64,000 nt of DNA from Filosporella fistucella (taxonomy: Eukaryota; Ascomycota; Leotiomycetes; Helotiales), in the NCBI GenBank assembly GCA_030077755.1, contig JAQJZZ010000001.1, positions 744,001-808,000 on the forward strand, given 5' to 3'. The position numbers and the translations under genes are program-made. Below, in pieces: positions 22,968 to 32,897 of the stretch; position 1 is the first letter of the stretch, and the number at the start of each line of letters is the position of its first letter. Under the pieces are notes generated by a model. It was given only the letters and a program-made list of their open reading frames with translations, had not been told where the DNA came from and did no database searches.

Positions 22968-24635
22968 TTATGCCAGGAAAGCTCCTACAATCTCTGCGAA
23001 CTTTTGTGGTTTCTCCACCATAGGTAAATGGCCTGCTCCATCGATAACTTCGTATCCTGCCCCACTGCTACCATAACTAGCTGCCATTTCCTTCATCGTG
23101 CCTGGTAATACACCATCGCTTCCACCCACAACAAACAACCCCTTGACTTTCGAACTCTTCATCTCTTCTTTAAGGTCATATTGGAAAAGCGCATTTACGC
23201 TCTGCTTGAAACCTTGCAAGCTGTTATTCACAACCATATCTTTGACAGCCTCGCACTTCTTCTCCATTGCTCCACCATCATAACTCTCCTTGACAAACCA
23301 TCTGCGGACTGTGATTTCTGCCAAATCTGTTCCTACTATCTTTTCACCAGATGATGAGGCAGAAGCTTGTTTTTCTGACATGGCAATACGTTCGCCCCAT
23401 GCCTTCGCATTTCCGGCAGGTGACTTGGAGCTTGTGTCACAACTGATGAAAGACGCGATTCTCTGTGGATACTTGAGAGCAGTATTCAGGACCGTTGCAC
23501 CGCCGAGAGAGACTCCAATGATTGCCGCAGCTTTCTTGACTCTCAAAGCATCTAACAGTGTAATAATATCCGAGGCTAGGACATCAACAGTAATCTCTTT
23601 GGTGCCACAAGCGGATAAACGACCACGTGTGAGGTACCGCAGGATCCGATACTTTTTGTTTCCTTCCACCGAGAAAAAGTGAGAGATGAAGTCATCCCAA
23701 ATTCCATACGAGACCAAAATTGAGTTGGAGAGGACTATCAGAGGCGCATCTGGGGAAGGGGAACCTTCCAGTCGGAATGGCAATTCGACTCCATCAAAGG
23801 TGGTAATGAACGATTCAATTGCTCCTGCACCGCCTGGAGAATCGGGCAAAGTCTTCGTGGACGAAACTTTAACGTCCGAGGATTGCCAGCTCGCGAGCTT
23901 CGGGGCAAGATATCGTGGCGCAGGACCAAATGTATAGTATAGATCGTAAACTCTCCTCCTCTTCTCCTTCACCACCTTGGTCATAATCTCATTGTTCCAT
24001 TTCGTAGTCGTAGCTGTTACAAATTCTGGACCTCCTAGTCCGTTCTGTGGCTTGTATTCGTGTAGTGCCAAATATTCGACCTTCGCGCCTTTGTCAATAG
24101 CTGCGGTTTTAAATCGTCTCGTCCTCAGCCATCCAGGGACTTTCGAGAGCAATGGCACATGTTCCTCTTTATACCACTTTCCCAACTCCTTCTCGTGCTC
24201 CTCGCCCTCATTCAAATCCAGAAATACAGCAACCATCACATTCCCCTCTCCCTCATTATCCACATCTTCCAGCAACTTGAACTCTGCACTTTCGGTCTCC
24301 TCCACCAAATCGTACAATTTCCTATCAACTTTTATCTTGGCCATTGTATCAACTTCCCTCTGGCTCTTGACAGGCGGATCTCGAAGTCGCAGATAGGCGT
24401 CTTTCGTCAATTCGTCCATATCTGTGATATCATAGACAGCCATCCATTCAGGCTTACTCTCACTTCCCTTCGCAGACTCGAGATCATTCGCTCGATAACG
24501 GAATCCATTTTCGACGAAGGGGAGACGTAAACGAGTAGGACCGTGTTCGTTATTGTACCAGTCGTGGAAATCGGCTTCTTGCAACTCGGGCTTGGGTTGC
24601 ATCGTCACATAGAGGATTCCGGGAGTAGGGGCCAT
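22968..24635 (-). CDS. EthD-like barrels fused to 3-oxoadipate enol-lactonase-like hydrolase
   Basis: Single-exon gene, 555 residues. Residues about 1-235 are two EthD-type dimeric alpha/beta barrels, each with an acid/His-rich helix start (FHDWYNNEHGPTRLR and LGKWYKEEHVPLL). Residues about 270-555 are an alpha/beta hydrolase closest to 3-oxoadipate enol-lactonase: nucleophile elbow GVSLGG, acid in GGSDGVLP and histidine in DGAGHLPM. The next gene encodes 3-carboxymuconate cyclase on the same strand, so a role in turning carboxymuconolactone into 3-oxoadipate is likely. The dimeric barrel is also the fold of muconolactone isomerase, so the N-terminal half could handle isomerisation or decarboxylation. 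No signal peptide; presumably cytosolic. I recall the Aspergillus step being assigned to a carboxymuconolactone hydrolase/decarboxylase; identity with it cannot be tested here. Confidence 0.85.
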   Translation of the reverse strand: MAPTPGILYVTMQPKPELQEADFHDWYNNEHGPTRLRLPFVENGFRYRANDLESAKGSESKPEWMAVYDITDMDELTKDAYLRLRDPPVKSQREVDTMAKIKVDRKLYDLVEETESAEFKLLEDVDNEGEGNVMVAVFLDLNEGEEHEKELGKWYKEEHVPLLSKVPGWLRTRRFKTAAIDKGAKVEYLALHEYKPQNGLGGPEFVTATTTKWNNEIMTKVVKEKRRRVYDLYYTFGPAPRYLAPKLASWQSSDVKVSSTKTLPDSPGGAGAIESFITTFDGVELPFRLEGSPSPDAPLIVLSNSILVSYGIWDDFISHFFSVEGNKKYRILRYLTRGRLSACGTKEITVDVLASDIITLLDALRVKKAAAIIGVSLGGATVLNTALKYPQRIASFISCDTSSKSPAGNAKAWGERIAMSEKQASASSSGEKIVGTDLAEITVRRWFVKESYDGGAMEKKCEAVKDMVVNNSLQGFKQSVNALFQYDLKEEMKSSKVKGLFVVGGSDGVLPGTMKEMAASYGSSGAGYEVIDGAGHLPMVEKPQKFAEIVGAFLA

Positions 24636-25198
24636 CTTTGCTATGCTTTGCGAGGTATTCTCGGTGTTGAAGAGAAGGAATGATTGATTGTGTTGTTACA
24701 AAAAATGTACTGTATGTCTAGAAGACTGGAACAGAAGGAAAGAACACAATGAAAGGGAGAACTATTAACCGCGGGTCCCTCCCCGGCGATTCCCCGAATA
24801 TAAATACCTTCCCCACCATCTGGCAGCTTGGTTGCGGTTCAGCGCGTTGTGCAGTGTGGGGTGCGACTTTTCGGCATGTTGAGCGGGAAAGAAAATTGCC
24901 TGGCGCCGGGGCATTGAATGATGCCTGAATTTGGATGGTTTTGGCCTGAGAGCGGGGCATTGGCGGGGTCAATGAGGTGGAAGAAGTCACAGAGAGCATC
25001 TACAAGTATATCTGCTTATTTTGCATCGTAGAAAATTTCTATATCGTCCAATATGTATTGTTATTGCACATCAACCAATATCAACCAACGTGGTAGGTAG
25101 ATTTGTGAGCATTGATTGCTTCAACAAGCACTACTTCGTCGCACAATTCAATCCGTGACACATCTTCCTAATATGCTGGCAACTTGCTAATAGTCTAT
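24636..25198 (-). promoter_or_regulatory. Upstream region of the EthD/hydrolase gene
   Basis: 563 bp. On the minus strand an AT-rich TATTTATATTC lies about 160 bp before the start at 24635, next to GC-rich blocks including CCGCGG (24769-24774). The remainder is the 3' UTR side of the cyclase gene. No gene seen. Confidence 0.45.
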
Positions 25199-26411
25199 CT
25201 AATCATACCAAATCGCGTTCATGCCGAATCCCGGCTCTTTAACATCACAATGTGCAACCCTAGCTAAGAATTCATCTTGCCATCTATAAATCTCCAACCA
25301 TCCATCCTGATCATCCGTCAAAGCAATCCACTCATCACTCCAATCACAAGGACTAACAGCATTCGAATGCCCTCCACTATTTGGTGTTGGATTTAAGCAT
25401 ATTTGACGCTCGATATTTCCGGCAGGACCAAGTTTGAAAGCAGAGATGTAGCCGGTAAGATTATGTGCGTTTGCTCTGGAGGTGGCGAAGAGATATTTTT
25501 TACTGTGGGAGAGTGTGCATACATCTGCTCTATACATGGTTTTAGGGTTTGGAATACCTAACATATTTTAGTTCCGTAAAATTGGGATAGGAATAGACAT
25601 ACCTGGGGGAATAAGTGGATATGTAATATGCGTGAACACAGGACAATGTGTCTGTTCATCGATAACATAGACACCGATTCGATTTCCAGCTTCCATCAAA
25701 ACATAAAGATAATTCTGATTCAAAGCAACCCATCTTGGGTGATCTCCTGGATCTGGAGCATCAACTGAGCCAACAAGAGTCAGCTGACCTTGAGCATCCT
25801 TTTTATGAGTCCAGATTTTGTTTGCTCTCAAATCGGCCGAATAAAGATAGGTTTCAGTTGGGTCGAATACCATTCCATGGATACCGGTTTTGGGACAATA
25901 CTCATAATTCTGAACACATTTTCCGAGTCCTCCTTCATTGTCTACCGAAAACACGTTTCCAAACCCAGCGTGGTCATAGAATGGGTTGCCATAAACATTG
26001 TAAGGCGGTTGTTTGGCAGCTAAAACGAAAATTGCTCTGGTGTTTGTTTCTGAGCTTGCGGCCAATGCTGGAAGAATTAGCTACACACATGACTCAAGCT
26101 AACAACTCACGATCATGCTCCATAGGATGCGAAGAATGATGTTCAATTTCCGTAGGACTTTTGACAGAGAAACTCGACCATTTCTTCATCGCGGCTCCAT
26201 ATATATTCTTTTTCGCATGCTAGGGACATCATCAGCTCCCAAACACCACCTGCCTAAGATTACTCACATCAAAAGTCATCCAAGAAATCGGCTCATCTTC
26301 CTTTATTGGTGTCTTCTTGATCATTTCCAATTTCAAAGTCTCGTCGTCGAATTCGAATGTAAAAATCGCTCCTGGAGGGGTCCATGTCCCCACCATCAAA
26401 TGATGCTTCAT
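25199..26411 (-). CDS. 3-carboxy-cis,cis-muconate cyclase (CMLE), beta-propeller
   Basis: Enzyme of the protocatechuate branch of the beta-ketoadipate pathway, converting 3-carboxy-cis,cis-muconate to the muconolactone. Exons 26411-26268, 26219-26111, 26067-25603 and 25557-25199 give 358 residues, the size of the Neurospora enzyme. The start at 26411 (MKHHLMVGTWTPPGAI) fits the family N-terminus; the frame continues upstream but without conservation. Strong blocks are DEPISWMTFD, NIYGAAMKKWSSF, NTRAIFVLAAKQPPY, TGIHGMVFDPTETYLYSAD, SVDAPDPGDHPRWVA, SGGHSNAVSPC, DDQDGWLEIYRW and the terminal PGFGMNAIWYD. Fungal CMLE is a seven-bladed propeller unrelated to the bacterial enzyme and is cytosolic. 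It sits with the LigM-like and EthD/hydrolase genes on one strand. Confidence 0.94.
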
Positions 26412-27877
26412 CCCTCTTGTCTGTCCTCGAAATCTGGATGGTGGGGTAACGATTGATATCGATGGGCGAATTGAGCTCAGATTCCTCAAGCTAAGATTAT
26501 GTGGTCGTATGATACGAAAAGACGAAGTCATGTATCTCGTACTTGGAATGCAATCAAGAAAGCAGAAATGTCCCACCTCGAAGTCGGCCAGCACAATGGG
26601 TCCAACAAGAAAACTTGCCGCTCATTGAGCCGAAGGGGTGGAGAATCTTTGATTGGCCAAAATAGACCCCACTGCTCCGTAGTGGGGACACGGAAAGCTG
26701 GGGTTATGAAGCGGCAAAGTCTTTATCCGCCGGCTACATTTGACGGCAGCAAGTTATAGATATAATATATGTATTGATATTCTCATTATTGTCGTTAGAT
26801 GCAAAGATTTAAGAGGCTATTTTCTGTTTTGCATTGGCGACAAAAGTTAATATTTATAGTTGATCTGAGCGTGCATTAAGATATCTATAGCCCAGCCAGA
26901 TATATCAGAAACATGGAGAAGGCGGGGTAAGACAAATCCGGGAAGTTATCAAATCAAAAATTCAATTTTCCGAAATAGTTCCTTACATTCACGTTGATGA
27001 ATTTTTCTTATGGTAAGTACTGTTTATGTACATGTCCCAGGTATATGCTTCAGTCCAATTGCCTCGCTGTCTAGCATCTTCAAATCTTGAAAAACCAAAC
27101 TATCGCTAACTCGCAGATCCAACATTCAGTTCGAGTTCGATATACACTTTATTTTCCTTCGTACTTGAACGGTTTTTCAGCAGAATATAAAAATCCCTAA
27201 ATAGTACAGATTGAGGATTTTTCAAGTGTCCAGGGTATCGGAGGATCAAGGTCTTGTTGCCTTCCTTCACTCTATCTAAAAGTTCAATCGATGATATATC
27301 AGATGATATCCTCATCATTCATTCACGAATGGTACTCCTTTCCGGCTACAATCTCAATCCCATCCATCTTCTATTTGATCGACGATTAAATTACACTTTA
27401 CTACACCCCACAGCAGGTTCGTGCTACTGGCGTAATAGTTGTTTCACCCAAACCTTCTCGCTTGGATGCAACCATCAAAACTCTAATATCATTCCTAAGT
27501 GAAAAATAAAGTTAACGTGGAAGTGAAACAAGGATGAAGATTTTTCGAATGGTGGCGAGTACTAGAGTAGCTTGTGGACGATTGATTGATCAAGTTTTGT
27601 GGCTTATCAAATGGTGCTGAGATGGTGATTGCTTGCTGGAGTAAATTTGGAAGAGACGGAAGCCGTAGCTGTAGTGAACGTGATACTGTTCCTATTCTAT
27701 AATGCTGTCTCTAATTTCATAACTGTAGTAATCGTATCATTTGTTCTGTTATGCCAAATGAGCTTTTGGTATAATAATACGTTCCCCTCATCATGCACAT
27801 GTTCTGTCCAGACTGTCCTGTAGATTCTAATCCTAACACCCCTATTTTCATTCCCATTCTATATCCCAAGCCAATTC
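26412..27877. other. Intergenic, cyclase promoter and 3' flank of the 7TM gene
   Basis: 1,466 bp. The half near 26412 holds the cyclase promoter, including a CCCCACT/AGTGGGG palindrome at 26667-26687 with a nearby GATTGGCC (CCAAT-type) and CCGCCGG. The rest, up to the stop of the minus-strand membrane protein at 27878, is AT-rich; short frames here look random. Confidence 0.5.
26667..26687. promoter_or_regulatory. CCCCACT-N7-AGTGGGG palindrome
   Basis: A perfect 7 bp inverted repeat separated by GCTCCGT, about 255 bp upstream of the cyclase start. Possibly a dimeric activator site or a hairpin; not matched to a known factor. Confidence 0.35.
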
Positions 27878-29484
27878 TTATTGCTTCCTCACCAAATCTT
27901 CGGTACTCGTTCCATCACCTTTCGCAAAATCTGTTCTCCCAAAATCAACAATGTCGTCGCCTTCACTCCCTCGACCACGTCCATTTCTCGGCATATCCTC
28001 AACTTCTACTACTCGGCCGACTTGTATCTTTATACCCCGCATGGGATACCCCTCATCCTCCCCACTCTGTTTACTCCTCCCACTTCCCCTCTTTTTCTTT
28101 CCATCTCCAATCTCCACAACATCATCCTCCATTTTTCTCGCCGTAATCTTCGTCGTCACCGTCCCTTCAACATCGATTCCCTTTGGACTTCCAAACACAT
28201 CAAAATTATCCAATCTATCGATGAGAGAATTAGGAGAAACTGGATCATCGTCATTCATGTTGATTTTGCGTTGAAGAGCGGAGTTATGTGGAAGAGATAA
28301 AGATCGGTTGTTCGAAGATGATTGACCATTCGAGTCCTTCGATGTAACCCAATGTAAAACTAGTACCGAGAAGAGAATATCGGCATTACAGCACATAAGA
28401 CATATCCAAGCCGCTTCTCCTCGAAGAACCATAAGGACTGTCAGGTTTACGACCGAGGACGTCAATGTAGCGAGTGAGCCGACGAAAGAACGAAGTGCGA
28501 TGGTGCGGAGAACACTGTTTGGTGAGTTCTTGTAGGAATAGAGAGAGCGAAGCGGGATGACGAAGAGGAGAGTGAGGTAGAAGTTCACGACTGCGTCAAA
28601 AATAATGAGTGGCATCATGGCTTTCATTTCCATGCCGATGATGCAGGTGCCGTTTTTGTCGAAGTAGGCGGTTCGGTATACGAAATTGAGAATTACAACA
28701 ACACAATATGGTACTATTTCCATTAGTAAGATGTGAGAGATTGAGGAATGAAGAGCTAACGGAGCATTCCGAAACAATTAAGTAGGTACAACTTCGATTG
28801 CAGACGCGGGGTGGATACGCTTCGGATTATGTACTGTATTTATTAGTCGCTATACTTAATTGCACATCTTGTTGGAATATCTTACCACCTTCTCCACTAG
28901 GAAATAATATATTAGCTGCAGCAAAGTCAGAAAACTAGTAAACTTCAAGTACAAGATACAATACGCACGACCTGTTGCTAGTCAGTGAATGTACATAAAT
29001 ATATTATTTGTGCGTATACTTTAGTTGACATGTAACACACAAGACACAGCAGAATTGCTGAATCGCAAATCGTCATATTTGAATTCAACCCGAATCCATG
29101 TTCCAGAATCGATGTCGTGAATATGAAAACAATTGAATCGGCATAAATTGCGAGGATGACTGAGTCTGTCAGTATACTCTTGGCCTCCATTTCAAATCCA
29201 CATACGCCATCTTGTGAGCGGTAACCTTGACCAGTGTGTCGTCGATTGCACTCTCCGTGCTTTGTATCTCATCAGTAATCTTATCGCAACAATCGATGAG
29301 TAAACCCACTGAAGCAAACAGCCAACACAGATACCGTTAGCATAGACAAAATAGTAGAGACAACCAAGCCAGCTCTAGGAATATCGGCAGGTACATGAAC
29401 CCCTTCGGGCTCACGTACCTCTCGTATATATAAAGGATTGAACATATCTCGTCGACGAGGAGTCAAAGAAATTAAAGCCTCCAT
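27878..29484 (-). CDS. Seven-helix receptor-like membrane protein
   Basis: Fungal polytopic membrane protein of unknown ligand with a GPCR-like layout. Exons 29484-29310, 29259-29206, 29165-29020, 28915-28886, 28833-28761 and 28713-27878 give 437 residues. Seven helices can be placed: GLVVSTILSMLTVSVLAVCF, SVILAIYADSIVFIF, TICDSAILLCLVCYM, YCVVVILNFVYR, MPLIIFDAVVNFYLTLLF, FVGSLATLTSSVVNLTVLMVL and ICLMCCNADILFSVLVLHW. The first helix is gained only by splicing the 29260-29309 intron; the 29166-29205 intron is 40 bp. Characteristic blocks are YYFLVEKVYIIRS before helix four and LRSLYSYKN after helix five. A long charged cytosolic tail with Ser, Asp and Lys/Arg runs (last 150 residues) follows. 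Several short exons make this model less certain than the single long last exon. Confidence 0.7.
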
Positions 29485-30722
29485 CGTACGATATTTGAAT
29501 GAATCAAGCCATTTGGTCCTGTGTGGCTGGCCATGGTAGCTAAGTACTCAGAGGCACCATGACTCGAGATCGATTTTGCGAAGGCTATAGTGCTTGTCAT
29601 AAACTCTTATCAGTGAATTGGCAGACTTGCGCCATAGCAGCTATTGGCTCATCGCTCCTTGTGAATAAGGATGCCGTGTAGTAATAAAGATCTTGCCGAT
29701 GGATTTTGATACCAAAGCGCACAAGCACTGAAACTATTGGATTTCGTTTTCGATATCAGAAGTCTATGAAGAGAAATCTGCGCCGTCTCGACGGGGATGT
29801 GGCCCTAGCAGAAAATAGAGTTTGTGGCAGAACGGGACGCTGTTTGGCTCAGCTAAAATAGGTGCCATGCAAAATAGCGTGTTGATCAGAACCTATCAAT
29901 TGTTGATATAGCAATTGGATCCATTAAAAGACTTGTTTTCGAGCTCATGTAGCCTCAAAACAAGGGACACCCGGATCGCGGGGAATGATCGTCATCTTGC
30001 CGCTGGAGAACAAGTATAGTTGCCTCAGATATATTCATCCCGCGCGCAGTAGCTATACTTATCGAAGATCTAGTTCAGGCGAGCTTCTGAAGCTGAAAAT
30101 TCATTACGCTGGTGTCTTTAATTGCTACCGAAGAAACATAAATTCAGTATTAAATCACTTTCAATACACCTTAGCTTTAAGAACAAGAATAAGACGGGAG
30201 CTTTCCTACCGGTTTGATCTCCATCTAGATTCTTCTTTTGCCCTAGTCCCACCATAACGAGTGTTTCAAACTGGATTGCCAGGAAAAAAGCGAGCCTCGT
30301 GGACAACGCATGGGGACTGCCTGTGCGTGCATGCTTTAACTGTCGGGTAGGGACGCACGCAAGGAGACAGGTTCGAGAACGGGAAAGAAAAAATAGTTTG
30401 TCGCATCGATCACTGCAAATAAGGAAACGAATTCATCAATCTTCTGCGACCGCAATAATCACAGTCGGCGGTGGATGCGTTGGGTGGACGGTGGTGGTGA
30501 CATCATCAGAATTATATTCAACGACCATGTACGAGGAAAAGGGGGTTTTCTTATCTTTGTAGCCACTGATAAAATTTAAACTACCAATGTTCATCCATCT
30601 TAACATTGGTGAGAGACGCGATACACGATACCACGAGAAGAAGTTGAGAAACAAAAGGTGCCAGTCAGTGTAGAAAATGTTCCGCTCGTGCCGATAAGTC
30701 CATCAACTAGTTGTCAAAGAAT
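29485..30722. other. Intergenic upstream of the 7TM gene
   Basis: 1,238 bp from the start of the receptor-like gene to the stop of the zinc-ribbon GTPase gene. Presumed promoter on its left side. No conserved frame, RNA gene or repeat recognised. Confidence 0.5.
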
Positions 30723-32057
30723 TCAGAAATTCCTTTTGCACACCTTGCAATATAACACAGAAGAAGGAGCCGTTTTATACAACCAATTGGTCCCGCAACG
30801 ATTACAAGTACGCTTGTACTCGTAGTAGAATCCTTCTTTCATCTTGGAGCGGCTCACCATATCCTTGTAGTCCTTTACCTCCTTTTGCAATTCCTCATAT
30901 CGCTCCTTGTTTTCCTTTGATGTGCGCTCCAGTTCGTGCTGCCGCTTAGCTACCTCATTCCTCAACAGCTCAATCTCGCGAGAATGCTGTTCTTTCATTT
31001 CTCTTCGAAGCTGCTCACGGCTTGACTCTAGCTGCTTAGTCTGCTCTGCCGCTTGCTTCATCTGACGATCAACCTGGGTTCTGTATTCGCGGAGCTCCTC
31101 CTGTCTCTCTTCGTCTTTCTCCCGGATAGCTTCCTCCATCTCTTGTCGAATTTCTCGCATCTCCTTGTCGTGTTTTTCCTTGAGCCTTTCGAGCTCCTCT
31201 TGGACCTCACGGCCAGCGCCCGTGTCACCCAACTTCTTACCTTCATCGACCATTTCGCGTTGAATATCTAGCGTCACAGGCTGCGCTCGCTTGATGAGGT
31301 AGTCTATGATCTTTTGTCCGGAAGCTTGGCCATTATCTTGCCTGAACACAGTGGCTCCCTTCCCGACGAGGAACTTCCAGAGATCGTTCTGGTGGACAAG
31401 CTGCTCCTCTCGTCGACTGGCATCCCCAGTAGGGCAGAGACTCCACATTGTAGTCGCGAGAACTACACTCCCAAGACCTCCTTCACCACAAAGCTTACGG
31501 AACATACGTAAGTTCTTCATACCCGATCCTCCGATTCGGACGTCAGTAATTCGGTGTAGGTAGATAATGCCAGTGAGTCTGACCCGAAACTGATATGCTT
31601 GAGCGAGCCAATCTGCGATTTCTCGAAGGATATCTGTATCGGATCGGTAGGTATCATCGAACCCAGGTGTGTCAATCAAGAAGATCTTTTTACCATTTGG
31701 CATGATGCACGGTACTACATCAACCTTACTGGTGCCTGCCATACTGATTAGCCCCTGTTGAGTCGCCAGCCTCTCTAATCCATCAAAAGCTTCATAATGA
31801 AAATTACCCATTGGGAACTCACAAGATTGGAGGCCATGGCCAACGTTCAGATCCTGGCGACAAAAATGTTGGATGAATGTTGTTTTCCCAGCTCCGGTGA
31901 TTCCCATAACTGCAATAACGATGTCATTTGCGCTTTCGGATGTCAACTTCTGGTTTTCATCAAGTCACTCCCTTGAAACTTTTACTTACGTTGGAGCCTG
32001 ACTGTCTTGAGCAAGCTCATTACTGTAAGCCGGAGGAGCAGCATGTTTGTCAAACAT
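30723..32057 (-). CDS. GIMAP/AIG1-like GTPase with coiled coil and C-terminal zinc ribbon
   Basis: P-loop GTPase of the AIG1/GIMAP-like group common in filamentous fungi. Exons 32057-31990, 31932-31823 and 31735-30723 give 396 residues. The start MFDKHAAPP is placed by splicing a GTAAGT intron whose acceptor joins ...SQAPT to ANDIVIAVMG. The P-loop GITGAGKT is at about 33-40, the switch II motif is DTPGFDD, and IIYLHRI and LRMFRKLCG follow. The second intron (31736-31822) is 87 bp and stop-free, so it also reads through. A long charged coiled coil (about 230-365) precedes CNRCG...YCKVC, two CxxC pairs forming a probable zinc ribbon at the very C-terminus. It is divergently paired with the GTPase at 32898. 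Function in fungi is unknown; GIMAP relatives act on membranes and in immunity. Confidence 0.82.
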
Positions 32058-32897
32058 GGTGGATCGATACCTGCTGGTTTATGCAACGATACTTTCTGAA
32101 ATATATGGATTCTGCTGTATGAAATTTTCGATGCAGAAGAGGTTGGTCAGTTCGTTGTCGAAGTCTGGGGCGTCTGGCTATAAGGGGCAACATGTGCATT
32201 CTCTCTTAGCCTCCGTGCCCCTCAAGGAAGGCCCGCGAATCATTCCTCCAAAGATTATCTCGCTGGCCAGCCACGACTTCCTCACCATGATTGAAACCTG
32301 TCACAATCTCTATATCCGCCACTCGGAGGTTGTTACCTACCTTGAGCTTAGTGGGCTGCGGGGAGTTCCTTTTCATCTAACCCCAGGCTCTCCCATTGGT
32401 GGTACACCAAGAAAATCAACTTCAAATGTTACACAGAAACTGCCCTTTTATATATTTAGCTCCATACAGGACGCCCGATGCTATTCCCAGACTGCGGCCT
32501 GATGTTTGAGAATCAGGCAAGCAATGAGCGACCTGGATTTACACCCATTTGTGACGGAGCTAATACCATTGCATGAAAGTTATTTCCTGAAGCCGCCGCA
32601 CTTTTCAAAGCAAATCACCTCTCATGAAGCTGTTCACCTGAGCGGTAGTTCCACAGTACCTACACAAGATGATTTTTGGTTAAGTGGCTAGCCTGACGTG
32701 ACGCCCGAGTGGCGTTCTTGCGACATCAAATCGGATTAATAGCTATCTTGGCAAGATCTGCGAGATAAGGCAGGCTGAGATATTCTCTCGAGTTTCGCTG
32801 GGAACCTCTAACTTCTCTGCTTTCCTCTCTGTTAGCATCTTGGGGCTCGTGTATCAGAAAGTCATTCCACGACAATTCAACTGCGAATCTACACACG
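32058..32897. promoter_or_regulatory. Divergent promoter region of the GTPase pair
   Basis: 840 bp between the two divergent GTPase starts. No other coding frame is supported (the plus frames at 32047-32502 and 32506-32691 are unremarkable). Co-regulation of the pair from this region is inference. Confidence 0.5.

Noticed and set aside
27881..28300. 139-codon plus-strand frame
   Set aside because: It is antisense to the conserved tail exon of the seven-helix gene.
29189..29484. Separate small gene reading LLIDCCDKITDE in another frame
   Set aside because: The sequence looked protein-like, but splicing the same exon with canonical 50 and 40 bp introns gives the first helix of the seven-helix protein, which is a better explanation.
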